Source: Paenibacillus sp. G2S3
Lineage (GTDB): Bacteria; Bacillota; Bacilli; Paenibacillales; Paenibacillaceae
Assembly: GCF_030123105.1 (NCBI RefSeq)
Contig: NZ_CP126095.1
Coordinates: 5,580,001-5,644,000, forward strand
Direction of reading: 5' to 3'
Length of the DNA stretch: 64,000 nt
Below the pieces are notes generated by a model. The model made no database searches. It saw only the letters and a program-made list of their open reading frames with translations, and was not told the DNA's origin. Below, piece by piece: positions 17,275 through 26,504 of this stretch. A program made the translations under genes and the position numbers. Positions within the stretch are counted from its first letter, which is position 1. The number at the start of each line of letters is the position of its first letter.

Positions 17275-18780
17275 TCATGTTGCACTTTGTACATCTTCCC
17301 ACGCCAAAAGCAGGCGCTTTATTCCTTCCTCCAGCTCCACAGCATTCAGATGTGCAAAAGCAAAACATGCGGCTGGCTCCCCTACCGAAACTTGATATAA
17401 CGCCGCATCTCTGAAATCCGTGCCGCGCCTGCGCGCCGCCACCCGGAATGCTACGAACTCTTCTCTACTGCGCAGCCACCGTGCATAAACCTGTAGCCCC
17501 GCATCGCCAGGCAGCAGTTCAAACAGCTCATTAAGCTGTTCCGACAGCAGATTCCTGAGGATGCGGCCACGTTCGCCGTAAATTCGGGTCATCCGGCGCA
17601 GATGACGACTATAGCCGCCAGTATTCATGAACCGCGCCAACGCACGCTGTTCCAGCAGCCCTACTGGCAAGGGCTCATATAACGCCTTGGCGGCGATCGT
17701 CGGCTTCACCAGCGAGGGTGGAAGCACTGCAAAGCCAAGTCGAAGGCCAGAGAACATCGTGTTTGAGAAGGAGCCAATATACACGACCTGTTCTCCGCGA
17801 TCTAGCGCTTTTAAAGGCTCAATTGGACGTCCTGACCACCGAAACTCACTGTCATAATCATCCTCAATGATCACTGCATCATGCCGTTGCGCCCATTCCA
17901 GCAAGATTCGCCTCCGTTCCAAAGGCAGCACTACACCTGTAGGAAATTGGCGACTCGGTGTAACAAACAACAGACGCGCATCCCAATCCTCGGGAATAAG
18001 ACCGCTGTCATCTAGCTTTCCTGACAGCAATCGTCCCCCGTTGATCTCTACCGCTCGGCGAATCCCATGAAAGCCTGGGTCCTCGACAACTGCTGCGCCT
18101 CCTGCATCCAGCAGCAGCTGTGTCAAAATAACGATGCCTTGCATCGAACCGCTAAACAATACGATATGCTCTGCATCCGCACGAATTCCGCGGGTAATCC
18201 GCAGATGCGCAGCAATAGCTTTCCGAAGCCCTTCATCTCCTTGAGGTGGGCAAGTACTTTGAAGCAATCCGCCTTCCTTCCCTCCGGCATATGACAACGC
18301 ACTACGCCATTCGGAATAAGGAAAATGCTCCATCCGCATACCACTGCTAAGAAAGCTTATAACATTGTTGCTACGCTGCTCATACAAGGGTGTCGGACGC
18401 GCAAGTAGTCGCCTTCCCCAAGTCGAGAGTGGGATCATTCTCTCAGATGCAAGGCCTCCCCCAGTAACATCTGCTACTTCACCCAAAACCACATTTTCAC
18501 GCTTAGTATCTCCAGAAGCTGAAGAGAAGCTATCTTCTGATACGAATGTCCCCCGCCCTGTCACCGTCCTTACATAACCATCAGCAAGCAGCATTTCGTA
18601 CACCTGCGAGACTGAACCGCGCGACATGTCATAGTGCATAGCCAAACTTCGTGTAGAGGGCAGCTGCATGCCACCCGGGAGAGTTCCCTCCAATATTGCA
18701 GCGCGGAGCGCGTGATATAGCGCTAGATATTTGTAGCGGTGTATCGCCAGATATTGATCATATGCCAGCGTGATATTCAT
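17275..18780 (-). CDS. MocR/PdxR-family regulator (GntR HTH plus aminotransferase-like domain)
   Basis: The product has 501 residues. Residues 1-75 form a GntR winged helix (LPSTRSLAMHYDMSRGSVSQ), then a linker, then a class I aminotransferase fold. The family binds PLP and often controls vitamin B6 genes or a neighbouring gene. In the PLP-lysine motif, normally SFSKTLF, this protein reads GSFSNTMF, so Asn340 (codon AAC at 17761-17763) replaces the Schiff-base lysine. Arg in GLRLGF is kept. The gene is divergent from a PNPOx-family gene, its probable target. GGAGGG precedes the ATG. Confidence 0.92.
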   Translation of the reverse strand: MNITLAYDQYLAIHRYKYLALYHALRAAILEGTLPGGMQLPSTRSLAMHYDMSRGSVSQVYEMLLADGYVRTVTGRGTFVSEDSFSSASGDTKRENVVLGEVADVTGGGLASERMIPLSTWGRRLLARPTPLYEQRSNNVISFLSSGMRMEHFPYSEWRSALSYAGGKEGGLLQSTCPPQGDEGLRKAIAAHLRITRGIRADAEHIVLFSGSMQGIVILTQLLLDAGGAAVVEDPGFHGIRRAVEINGGRLLSGKLDDSGLIPEDWDARLLFVTPSRQFPTGVVLPLERRRILLEWAQRHDAVIIEDDYDSEFRWSGRPIEPLKALDRGEQVVYIGSFSNTMFSGLRLGFAVLPPSLVKPTIAAKALYEPLPVGLLEQRALARFMNTGGYSRHLRRMTRIYGERGRILRNLLSEQLNELFELLPGDAGLQVYARWLRSREEFVAFRVAARRRGTDFRDAALYQVSVGEPAACFAFAHLNAVELEEGIKRLLLAWEDVQSAT

Positions 18781-18803
18781 TGTTTCCCTCCTTGGCCAGC
18801 AAG

Positions 18804-18833
18804 TGGTCCATTAAAAACTATCTTAATTGGTCC
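18804..18833. promoter_or_regulatory. Direct repeats TGGTCC between mocR and the PNPOx gene
   Basis: TGGTCCATT at 18804 and TGGTCCTTT at 18828 are in the same orientation, 24 bases apart. MocR proteins are known to bind direct repeats, so this is a likely operator for the divergent pair. Confidence 0.5.
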
Positions 18834-18923
18834 TTTTTAATTGTCAATCACTCTACTATTCTTGAAAGAACATCTACATCGGAGCAAAAGCTCTACACTA
18901 ATAAGAATGAGGAAGTGATCCCT

Positions 18924-19541
18924 ATGCGCAGAAAAGAATTTCAAGTAGATCAGGAGGAAGAATTGGTCTCTTTTCTAGACGGAATGAGCTTTGGTTTTCT
19001 CGGGACAAGCGATGAACAGGGGCTACCGCGGGTGACACCGCTGAATTTTGTATATACAGGTGGGTGTTTCTACTTCCACGGCAGTCATGCTGGCGGCAAA
19101 ATGAAAGCGATCCGTAATCAGCAGAGGGTCTGCTTTAGTGTAGCGGATGAGTATGCACTGATTCCGTCTTATTTTAGCGATCCTGAGATGGCCTGCCCAG
19201 CCACCGCATATTTTAAAAGTGTTACCGCCTACGGCATAGCCGAGCCTGTAGATGACATTAGCGAAAAAGCCACCGTACTCTCCTTATTCATGAACAAGCT
19301 CCAGCCCGAAGGTGGTTATGATCCCATTGAAGCTGAGGACCCTAGGTACCGTCCCCGTCTGAAGGGCGTTGCGGTTGTACGTATTACCCCCGATGAGATT
19401 ACTGCGAAGTTTAAGTTTGGGCAAAATTTGAAGGAAGAAGGACGTTCTGGAGTCATCTCCGGTCTGTCTGAGAGAAATCATCCACGTGATGAAGAAACCA
19501 TTGAAATGATGAAGAAATTCTGTCCCTTCCACTCCGAATAA
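18924..19541 (+). CDS. Pyridoxamine 5'-phosphate oxidase family (flavin-binding) protein
   Basis: The 205-residue product starts at the ATG at 18924, which follows GAGGAAGTGATC; the frame is open 144 bases further upstream across the divergent promoter. It has a split-barrel flavin-binding fold (LVSFLDGMSFGFLGTSDEQG, PRVTPLNFVYTGGCFYFHGS, GVAVVRITPDEITAKFKFGQ). Members include PNP oxidases, NimA-type nitroreductases and heme-degrading enzymes, so the exact reaction cannot be read from the sequence. The divergent MocR gene suggests a link to B6 or amino-acid metabolism. Confidence 0.82.
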   Translation: MRRKEFQVDQEEELVSFLDGMSFGFLGTSDEQGLPRVTPLNFVYTGGCFYFHGSHAGGKMKAIRNQQRVCFSVADEYALIPSYFSDPEMACPATAYFKSVTAYGIAEPVDDISEKATVLSLFMNKLQPEGGYDPIEAEDPRYRPRLKGVAVVRITPDEITAKFKFGQNLKEEGRSGVISGLSERNHPRDEETIEMMKKFCPFHSE

Positions 19542-19721
19542 TAGATACGGATAAACCTGTTTCTCGTACGAAAATCAGCATTACGTATTGTGTAAAACCT
19601 ATACTTCTTTAAATTTTAAAAAAACGTATCTTTCCAAGTGACGGTTGCAAGCCGCGGTGATATAATGTTAGGCAATGTTAACAGTATGTTATCCCCAAAG
19701 AACCCTGGAAGGATGAAACTG

Positions 19722-21023
19722 ATGAATCCACTAGCTGGACAATTAAACGAAAGTATCAAAGCAGGAAATGAACATGTATATGATATGCTCTCTACGCTTG
19801 GCAAAGAAATTTACTTCCCTAAAGAGGGCATCCTGAGCCAATCCGCTGAAGCAGGAGCTCATGCCAAGAAATACAACGCAACCATCGGTATTGCTACTGA
19901 AGGTGGTGTACCTATGCACCTCGGCGTCATTCAGGATAAACTTTCCGCTTACAGCCCTAAGGATCTGTATAGTTACGCTCCTCCAGCAGGTAAACCAGAG
20001 CTACGTACTGTATGGCGTGAAAAGATGCTGCGCGAAAATCCATCGCTAGAAGGTAAAACCATCAGCAATCCTGTTGTAACCAACGCCCTGACTCATGGGC
20101 TTAGCATTGTCGCTGACCTCTTCGCAGAGCCAGGTGACGCTATTATTTACCCAGATAAGAACTGGGAAAACTATGAACTCACCTTCGGAATTCGCCGCCA
20201 TGGGGAGACCGTTAATTATCCGCTTTTCACAGAAGAAATGACCTTTAACAGTGCGGGTCTTGAAGATGCGCTGCTTGCTCAAAAAGAACGCGGAAAAGCG
20301 ATCGTTCTGCTGAACTTCCCTAACAATCCTACAGGATATACTCCAGGGATTAAAGAAGGCGATGAAATCGTCGCAGCTATCCTTCGTGCGGCTGAGGAAG
20401 GTATTAACGTGGTTGTCGTAAGTGATGATGCCTACTTCGGACTGTTCTTTGAAGACTCACTAAAGGAATCCTTATTCGGTAAGCTTGCTCATCTGCACCC
20501 ACGTGTGCTTCCAATCAAAATTGACGGTGCGACCAAAGAAGAATTCGTCTGGGGCTTCCGTGTTGGCTTCATCACTTATGCCTCTGAAGACAAGGATTTG
20601 CTGGCTGCATTGGAGCAAAAAACACTAGGCATTATTCGCGCTACTATTTCCAGCGGTGCACACCCATCACAGACCTTCGTACTGGATGCACTGAAATCTC
20701 CACAATTCGAAGAACAGAAGGAAGAGAAGTTCCAAATCATGAAGGGCCGTGCGAATAAAGTAAAAGCACTGCTCGATAGCGGCAAATACGGCGATGATGT
20801 ATGGACGTATTATCCTTTTAACTCCGGCTACTTCATGTGTCTGAAGCTGCATACTGTTTCGGCTGAAGCTCTTCGACTTCACCTGATCCATAATTACGGA
20901 CTGGGCACTATTGCTCTTGGTGAAACAGATCTGCGTATTGCTTTCTCTTGTATCGAAGAAGATCAGCTTGAAGATCTGTTCGATCTTGTATACGCGGGCG
21001 TTCGCGATTTGGAAAAAGCTTAA
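19722..21023 (+). CDS. PLP-dependent class I/II aminotransferase
   Basis: The product has 433 residues from the ATG at 19722, with GGAAGG nine bases upstream; a TATAAT at 19661 would put the transcript start after the longer frame's first codon. The large domain shows the Asn/Pro motif FPNNPTGYTPG, Asp in VVVVSDDAY and the PLP lysine region KIDGATKEEFVWGFRVGF. It resembles a family of aspartate/aromatic-type aminotransferases; the substrate is not known. It is followed by its own terminator. Confidence 0.85.
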   Translation: MNPLAGQLNESIKAGNEHVYDMLSTLGKEIYFPKEGILSQSAEAGAHAKKYNATIGIATEGGVPMHLGVIQDKLSAYSPKDLYSYAPPAGKPELRTVWREKMLRENPSLEGKTISNPVVTNALTHGLSIVADLFAEPGDAIIYPDKNWENYELTFGIRRHGETVNYPLFTEEMTFNSAGLEDALLAQKERGKAIVLLNFPNNPTGYTPGIKEGDEIVAAILRAAEEGINVVVVSDDAYFGLFFEDSLKESLFGKLAHLHPRVLPIKIDGATKEEFVWGFRVGFITYASEDKDLLAALEQKTLGIIRATISSGAHPSQTFVLDALKSPQFEEQKEEKFQIMKGRANKVKALLDSGKYGDDVWTYYPFNSGYFMCLKLHTVSAEALRLHLIHNYGLGTIALGETDLRIAFSCIEEDQLEDLFDLVYAGVRDLEKA

Positions 21024-21044
21024 CAAATCTTTCATATTCCCTAC

Positions 21045-21078
21045 AATCAGCTCCGCTTCTGCGGGGCTGATTTTTTTT
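21045..21078 (+). terminator. Terminator of the aminotransferase gene
   Basis: AATCAGCTCCGC and GCGGGGCTGATT pair around TTCT and are followed by a run of T. Confidence 0.92.
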
Positions 21079-21172
21079 CTGGACTCCTCCGGCATTGGCC
21101 TATACATGCTTCTTACTCCGCACATACAATACGATGTACTCAAGTACAACACACACCGAAAGGGGAATGAAC

Positions 21173-21295
21173 ATGAGCGAAGAAGTAAGAGGCGGATTTA
21201 ACGGTTGTTGTGGAGGCGGCGGATTCACAAGCACTGGCGCCATTCTGGTTCTCTTTATCCTGTTGGTTATCATCAGCCGTTCACTCTTTGTCTAA
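21173..21295 (+). CDS. YjcZ-like small sporulation membrane peptide
   Basis: This 40-residue peptide has a Gly/Cys-rich head (GGFNGCCGGGGF) followed by a single hydrophobic helix (AILVLFILLVIIS). This is the layout of the YjcZ/SscA family of short sporulation proteins. GGGG lies about nine bases before the ATG, and a hairpin with CCCTTT follows the stop codon. A longer in-frame start upstream lacks a ribosome-binding site. Confidence 0.75.
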   Translation: MSEEVRGGFNGCCGGGGFTSTGAILVLFILLVIISRSLFV

Positions 21296-21312
21296 CTAGA
21301 GATGACAGTCTC

Positions 21313-21340
21313 GGGAGAGAGCCTTGAGCTCTTTCCCTTT
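21313..21340 (+). terminator. Terminator after the YjcZ-like gene
   Basis: GGGAGAGAGC pairs with GCTCTTTCCC over a short loop, with only a modest T tract after it. Confidence 0.6.
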
Positions 21341-21366
21341 CTCGTGGTACACCACATTCCCCACAC

Positions 21367-21420
21367 AAAAAAAGGCTCCCTCATCCGTAGAATGCTCTAC
21401 TTTTGAGAAAGCCTTTTTTA
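21367..21420. terminator. Terminator of the ecs operon
   Basis: AAAAAAAGGCT and AGCCTTTTTTT form the outer stem, with GTAG/CTAC inside. It can end minus-strand ecsB transcripts and also plus-strand ones. Confidence 0.8.
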
Positions 21421-21434
21421 TTTTGAAATAGCTC

Positions 21435-22655
21435 CTACAAATCCTCGTCAGCCATCCGTGCCGCTTTGCGGGACAAGTATCCCTTAAATAGAAAGGATAC
21501 CAGAACCCCTGCTACAAATGTACCCAGCACTGGCAATAGTCGGTCACCTATAGAGGCTAAGAAAGGCAACCCAAGAATCAGTGCCACTACCAGATGCGCG
21601 CGGAATACGAATTGTGTTGTGTTATCCGCCTTACTGCCTTCAGGAAAGGGATACACTGTCAGCCAAAAAGACTCACTGTGCAATTTGCGAAGTGTCGACA
21701 ACTGCACGCCTATAATGAATAGGAAGAACAAATAAATCGCGGTGCCAAAATAACTGTCACGGTTCAACCAATTCAGCAGCAAGGCCAGCACCGAAATCCG
21801 CATGATGATTCCGAAGATATCTCCCCGGGCGAAGCTTTTAGTCAGCAAATAGCGGTAAGCCGTATCTTTACGCCAAGGTAGCCGAGCCCCCCATTTGGAA
21901 AGATAACGACGAGGATACACCCGCTGATCACGGCCCGGTACATCCACGAACCAGCCTAGAACCATCAGTGCGCGTCCACCTTGATTCTTTTCCATGGCGA
22001 TTAGTCTTTCCCAAGGTACAGCGTGGCGTCCAGGTACGGACAGTGCAACAAGATAGGCTGCTGCTAATAGCGCCATAAATATCAGGCTTCTACCGGAAGG
22101 CTGCCACAACCAAGCGGCAATCATTAATCCTCCTACTGCCCAGCGTAAGAAAGTGAATATGCCCGCCATCGGACGCGACAGCATAGCTATCTCTTTCCAT
22201 AAGCCGTAACTCGCGATTAGCTTCACAGCGATCAGAATCAATATTGTAAATAACAGCCGCTTAGGCGAGTCATCTGTACGTATGTACAACGGCCAAAGGG
22301 TAATGAGTACAAATAACAATCGAACAATCTTCCATACGTTCCCACTCACCCACGAAGGTGCGAAATATTCCTTCATTCGATGTCCTTGCGGCAATAGAAA
22401 GATCGTATCCGGAGTCTGCAAATAAGTGCGGAAGCTGCTATTTACTGCTGCAGGCAGCAGTATTGCAAGCATAATCCAGCGGATGGGAATGCCTTCAGGC
22501 ACATTCTGTAACAACGATGTATACCAAGCAGAGAAGACAATCAACACAAAGAGGAAGACCATAGCTACGCCGCTTTGAATGATATATCCCACATAAGGAA
22601 GCATACTTCCCATGAATCGACCTCGCCGCGTGCGCCGCAGCTCTTTCAAATCCAT
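21435..22655 (-). CDS. ecsB: ABC transporter permease EcsB
   Basis: The 406-residue product is close to Bacillus EcsB (about 408) and has many hydrophobic segments across its length. It begins with a short basic cytoplasmic head (MDLKELRRTRRGRF). It directly follows ecsA with one intervening base, so the two form one transporter. In Bacillus, Ecs affects secretion, competence and intramembrane proteolysis by RasP; its transported substrate is not established. Confidence 0.85.
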   Translation of the reverse strand: MDLKELRRTRRGRFMGSMLPYVGYIIQSGVAMVFLFVLIVFSAWYTSLLQNVPEGIPIRWIMLAILLPAAVNSSFRTYLQTPDTIFLLPQGHRMKEYFAPSWVSGNVWKIVRLLFVLITLWPLYIRTDDSPKRLLFTILILIAVKLIASYGLWKEIAMLSRPMAGIFTFLRWAVGGLMIAAWLWQPSGRSLIFMALLAAAYLVALSVPGRHAVPWERLIAMEKNQGGRALMVLGWFVDVPGRDQRVYPRRYLSKWGARLPWRKDTAYRYLLTKSFARGDIFGIIMRISVLALLLNWLNRDSYFGTAIYLFFLFIIGVQLSTLRKLHSESFWLTVYPFPEGSKADNTTQFVFRAHLVVALILGLPFLASIGDRLLPVLGTFVAGVLVSFLFKGYLSRKAARMADEDL

Positions 22656-22656
22656 A

Positions 22657-23403
22657 TTATTTCCCTCCCTGAACCAGCTCGTAGAACAGCTGCTCCAAAG
22701 TCAGCCCCTGTAGTCCAGTGGTTGCCGCAATTTCTGCCAGCGTTCCCTGAGCAATCACCTTACCTTTATGCAGCACAATAAAACGGTCGCAATAATTCTC
22801 AATGGTAGAAAGAATATGAGAGCTAAGCAGAATAGAGGAGCCTGATTTTTTCAGATCCATCATGAAATCAAGCAGAGAGCGAATCCCGAGCGGATCCAGT
22901 CCTAAAAAGGGCTCGTCGATCACATATAACGCAGGGCGTGCCACGAAAGCGCACATGATCATGACCTTCTGCTTCATCCCTTTGGATAGATGAGTCGACA
23001 ACGTGTCCATCTTATCTTCCATATGGAACAGCTTGGCTAGATGTAAGGTGCGAGTTTCGTAGTCACTTTGTTCTACCCCATACGCTCTTGCTGTAAATTC
23101 AACATGCTCACGTACTGTCATTTCATCATACAGAAGAGGCGATTCAGGGACAAAACTCAAAGCATTGTGATATCCGATCGGATCTTCAGCACGGGTCTTA
23201 CCCTTTACTGTGATATCGCCCTTATGGGGCGACATCAATCCTAGAATATGCTTCATGGTTGTACTTTTTCCTGCTCCATTTAAACCAATCAATCCAACCA
23301 TTTCGCCAGGCTGCACCTGAAGTCCAATATCATGCAGCACCGGCTTATTCAGGCTGTATCCACCACTGAGGCCCGTAATTTGCAATACGGGAGAATTATT
23401 CAT
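22657..23403 (-). CDS. ecsA: ABC transporter ATP-binding protein EcsA
   Basis: The product has 248 residues against 247 in Bacillus. Walker A is GLNGAGKSTT, the signature is LSKGMKQK, Walker B is LYVIDEPFLGLD, and the switch His is in LLSSHIL. Its ATG overlaps the stop codon of the DEAD helicase gene by four bases (ATGA), so translation is coupled. It is the energising subunit for EcsB. Confidence 0.88.
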   Translation of the reverse strand: MNNSPVLQITGLSGGYSLNKPVLHDIGLQVQPGEMVGLIGLNGAGKSTTMKHILGLMSPHKGDITVKGKTRAEDPIGYHNALSFVPESPLLYDEMTVREHVEFTARAYGVEQSDYETRTLHLAKLFHMEDKMDTLSTHLSKGMKQKVMIMCAFVARPALYVIDEPFLGLDPLGIRSLLDFMMDLKKSGSSILLSSHILSTIENYCDRFIVLHKGKVIAQGTLAEIAATTGLQGLTLEQLFYELVQGGK

Positions 23404-24893
23404 TGACCGTCACCTCTCGGAGTTTTGTCTTTCAACCATTTTGGTGCTCCTTTATTCTTGCGGTTCTTCTCACGTTCCGCATTGCTGCTGCGTTTACTCC
23501 GTGCAGGAGTAGCACCTCCACGCGCGCCTGCGGAAGGATTCACACTGCGCTGAGAATCGCGCTGTGGTTCTCCACTTACCTCACTTGTCTGGATCGTAGC
23601 CAATCTTTTCGCAGGTTGCTGCCCTGTGCTGGCTGCAGACGGCTGAACCCCTGCATTCCCTGATGTTCTTGCCTGTGGTTTGCTGCTATGCGGAGAAGCT
23701 CCATCGCGACGTTGTCCACTGCTCTCGTTACGTCCCCGTCCAGTGTTGCGCGCTTCATCTGCTGCTAGCACCTTGCCACCGACCATTTCCCGCTCTTCAA
23801 GGGCAATATCCAGTTCACGCGCAAATTTACGCATGATAAAGGTCTGCTGCTCTGTCACAATCGTTACGGATAATCCGCGTTTTCCCATCCGACCCGTACG
23901 ACCCGCGCGGTGTACATAATGCTCGGAATCAAAGGCAGGATCGAAACTGACTACCAGTGACAAATTCTCAATATCCAGTCCTCTGGCCGCCACATCACTG
24001 GCAACAAGCACACGGAATTTACCCTCGCGGAAACGTGACAATACATTACTGCGTGTTACTTTATCTGCATCACCGTAAAGTGCGGCTGCGGTTAGTCCAA
24101 GATGATTCAGCTTAGCCTCTACCTCTGCAATATCATCAGTAGCATTCACGAATACAATCGCCTTATCTGGATTGTAATGACGGATGACCCGACGCAGCAT
24201 GTCTATTTTGTTGCGTTCTTCAGTAACAACGTAATGATGCTCTAAACTCTCTGCCGTCATTACACCAGGAGCAATTCCAACCTCTGCCGGGTTCTTCATT
24301 TCACGATTAGCCAAGGCTTTCGTCTCCGGTCCAATCGTTGCAGACAGCATAACGAGCTGGCGTGAACGCAGCGCGCTGCTAACGATTTTCGTTACCTCTC
24401 CGGCCCCGCTTAGCTGGAACATTTGGTCCGCTTCATCTAGAACAATCGTGCTGACTTCATGCATCTTCAACTTGCGAAGTCCAATCAGCTCCCGGATCCG
24501 GCCAGGGGTTCCCACAACAAGCTGTGGATGCTCACGTAGTTTGTCAATTTGGCGTTTGATGGCTGCCCCGCCAATAAGACCCATTACTCGAATCCCACGG
24601 TGTTCGCCATATCGTTCCGCCTCACGTAAGATTTGCATTGCCAGCTCCTGTGTAGGGGCGAGCACCAGCTTTTGGACCACCTTCTGCTCCGGGTTAATCG
24701 TTTGAAGCAGAGGCAACAGATAGGCCAAGGTCTTACCCGTTCCAGTCTGGGAAGCAGCAATAACATCTCTTCCCTCCAGCAGAAGTGGAATCGTCTGCTC
24801 TTGTACCGGGGATGGAGCGTTAATACCGAATTCCGACAATCGGGCAACTAGGTCTTCCTGAATGCCGATAGCCGCAAAAGAAGCTTTATTCAT
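23400..24893 (-). CDS. DEAD-box ATP-dependent RNA helicase
   Basis: The product has 497 residues. The helicase core (1-370) shows the Q motif (PSPVQEQTIP), motif I (ASQTGTGKT), motif Ia (PTQELA), motif II (VLDEADQMF), motif III (LSATIG) and motif VI (HRAGRTGRMG). The last 120 residues are a low-complexity, Arg/Gly/Ser-rich basic tail that ends in lysines, as in helicases that bind ribosomes or rRNA. It resembles YfmL/CshA-type enzymes, but which one is uncertain. It is the first gene of an operon with ecsA and ecsB. Confidence 0.92.
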   Translation of the reverse strand: MNKASFAAIGIQEDLVARLSEFGINAPSPVQEQTIPLLLEGRDVIAASQTGTGKTLAYLLPLLQTINPEQKVVQKLVLAPTQELAMQILREAERYGEHRGIRVMGLIGGAAIKRQIDKLREHPQLVVGTPGRIRELIGLRKLKMHEVSTIVLDEADQMFQLSGAGEVTKIVSSALRSRQLVMLSATIGPETKALANREMKNPAEVGIAPGVMTAESLEHHYVVTEERNKIDMLRRVIRHYNPDKAIVFVNATDDIAEVEAKLNHLGLTAAALYGDADKVTRSNVLSRFREGKFRVLVASDVAARGLDIENLSLVVSFDPAFDSEHYVHRAGRTGRMGKRGLSVTIVTEQQTFIMRKFARELDIALEEREMVGGKVLAADEARNTGRGRNESSGQRRDGASPHSSKPQARTSGNAGVQPSAASTGQQPAKRLATIQTSEVSGEPQRDSQRSVNPSAGARGGATPARSKRSSNAEREKNRKNKGAPKWLKDKTPRGDGQ

Positions 24894-24941
24894 AAGTGTA
24901 ATTCATCCTTTTCGCTTGAGATAATATCTTCATTATATGCC

Positions 24942-24970
24942 AAAAAGGCCTCTCCACCAAATGGAAGGCC
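24942..24970 (-). terminator. Terminator of the SDR gene
   Basis: On the minus strand GGCCT..TCCA pairs with TGGA..AGGCC and is followed by five T. Confidence 0.8.
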
Positions 24971-24990
24971 AATAATGCTGACGGCAGGCT

Positions 24991-25767
24991 CTATTTTCTG
25001 TTCATCGCATTATAAGTAAGCTTGTCCGCCAGGCGAGGAAACAGACCATAAAGCCGAATACCAAACCCTGCCAGACCCGGAAGATCAATCTCTTCTTTGC
25101 CAGTTTCCATGACCTTTACGATCTTGGAAGAGACATGTTCTGGTGTCATCATCATCCGAGCAACGCTCTTTTCATAATTGCCGGAAGGGTCAGCCGTTTT
25201 GAAAAAATCAGTGGCAATAGGACCAGGGTTCACAGCCGAGACGATAATGCCACTCTTGCGCAGCTCCTGACGGAGTGCATTCGTGAATCCGAGAACAGCA
25301 TGCTTGGTGGCCGTATAAGCTACCGATTTGGCTGTACCGATCTTCCCTGCCATAGAAGCCACATTTACGATCTGGCCACTTCCCCGCTCTAACATATGTG
25401 GAACAACAGCCTTCGTACAGCGAACAATTCCCATGTAGTTAACATCCATCATATCGTCAAATTCATGGGATTCCATCTCCGTAAAAGCAGCAAATTTACC
25501 ATACCCTGCGTTATTCAGTAAAATATCGATTCTGCCGTGTGTCGCCAAAATCTGAGCAAAGGTCTCCTCAACAGCTGCCGCATCTCTTACATCACAAGTA
25601 TACAGTCCAAAAACGCCCGAAATACCGGCCGCCGTTTCTTTCAGCTTGTCTTCAGAACGTGCTACTAGGATAGGAATCGCGCCCCGTTTACTAAGCATTT
25701 GTGCGGTTAATGCACCAATACCACTTGACGCTCCTGTAATTACAACAACCTTATCTTTGAGTACCAT
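24991..25767 (-). CDS. SDR-family NAD(P)-dependent oxidoreductase
   Basis: The product has 258 residues and a Rossmann fold with the cofactor motif TGASSGIG at the N-terminus, NNAGYG, and the catalytic pair YTATK (Tyr/Lys) with Ser in VNVASMAGK. The C-terminal amphipathic tail (LAGFGIRLYGLFPRLADKL) is typical of DltE/YqjQ-like members. The substrate is unknown. It starts 28 bases before cheX ends on the same strand, so it lies downstream of cheX and may be co-transcribed. Confidence 0.88.
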   Translation of the reverse strand: MVLKDKVVVITGASSGIGALTAQMLSKRGAIPILVARSEDKLKETAAGISGVFGLYTCDVRDAAAVEETFAQILATHGRIDILLNNAGYGKFAAFTEMESHEFDDMMDVNYMGIVRCTKAVVPHMLERGSGQIVNVASMAGKIGTAKSVAYTATKHAVLGFTNALRQELRKSGIIVSAVNPGPIATDFFKTADPSGNYEKSVARMMMTPEHVSSKIVKVMETGKEEIDLPGLAGFGIRLYGLFPRLADKLTYNAMNRK

Positions 25768-25795
25768 AAAAAGTATTTCAGCTCCTAACTCTTGC

Positions 25796-26251
25796 CTAAG
25801 AGATCATCACCTGAATATCCATCTCTCCAACCCCATCCATCAACAATGGAATACTAAGTGCTCTGCGAGGCAAAAAGGACATGCTCTCTAGCTTCATAAT
25901 TTGGGGCGGGCTGATATCCACCGAAACTCCCTGATTATATAGAATCGTACTAGCATTCCCACTGATCATATTGCCCAGCTCTGAAATTGCACTCTGACCC
26001 ATCTCATCCATCTCCGTAATCACATAGCCGCCCATCATAATCGATACCATTCGCAAGGCTACCTGCTCCGCGATACCAAATATAATATTTCCGCTCAGCT
26101 GGCCTGTCATTCCCACTTGAATCCATATATGATTATCGATCAGTTCAATTTCTTTAATGCCTAAATTCCCAGTGGAAGGCGAGACCTGAATTACTTGTTC
26201 TATAACTGTCCGTGCAGATTCTAAAAACGGATTAATTACTTCTGCTTTCAT
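25796..26251 (-). CDS. cheX: Chemotaxis protein CheX (CheY-P phosphatase)
   Basis: The 151-residue product is the size of CheX. It carries the ExxN catalytic motif in ISELGNMISGNAS. CheX dephosphorylates CheY-P to reset flagellar signalling. AAAGGAGGAG precedes the ATG. No other chemotaxis gene is nearby, so it is a stand-alone copy. Confidence 0.87.
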   Translation of the reverse strand: MKAEVINPFLESARTVIEQVIQVSPSTGNLGIKEIELIDNHIWIQVGMTGQLSGNIIFGIAEQVALRMVSIMMGGYVITEMDEMGQSAISELGNMISGNASTILYNQGVSVDISPPQIMKLESMSFLPRRALSIPLLMDGVGEMDIQVMIS

Positions 26252-26504
26252 GAAAGTCCAGTCTCCTCCTTTATCGTGCTTTAGTCATATACCAAAAGTC
26301 CCAAGTAATATGGATTTATTATACTTTATATATCGGCACAATTCAGCAAAAATTAATGTGCATGTCGAATTCGAACCCAAGTTTGTTTATGCTGCAACAT
26401 TGCTCTGTCGGGTATTATCTCCTATAATTTAAATCAAATGCCAACATGGAACGTAAGATTTTACCCCATCACTTTCATATTCGCTTGTCCAAAGGAGGTA
26501 TTCC

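Noticed and set aside
20667..21152. 161-codon minus-strand ORF opposite the aminotransferase gene
   Set aside because: Antisense to conserved PLP-binding sequence, crosses the terminator at 21045-21078, and has no ribosome-binding site.
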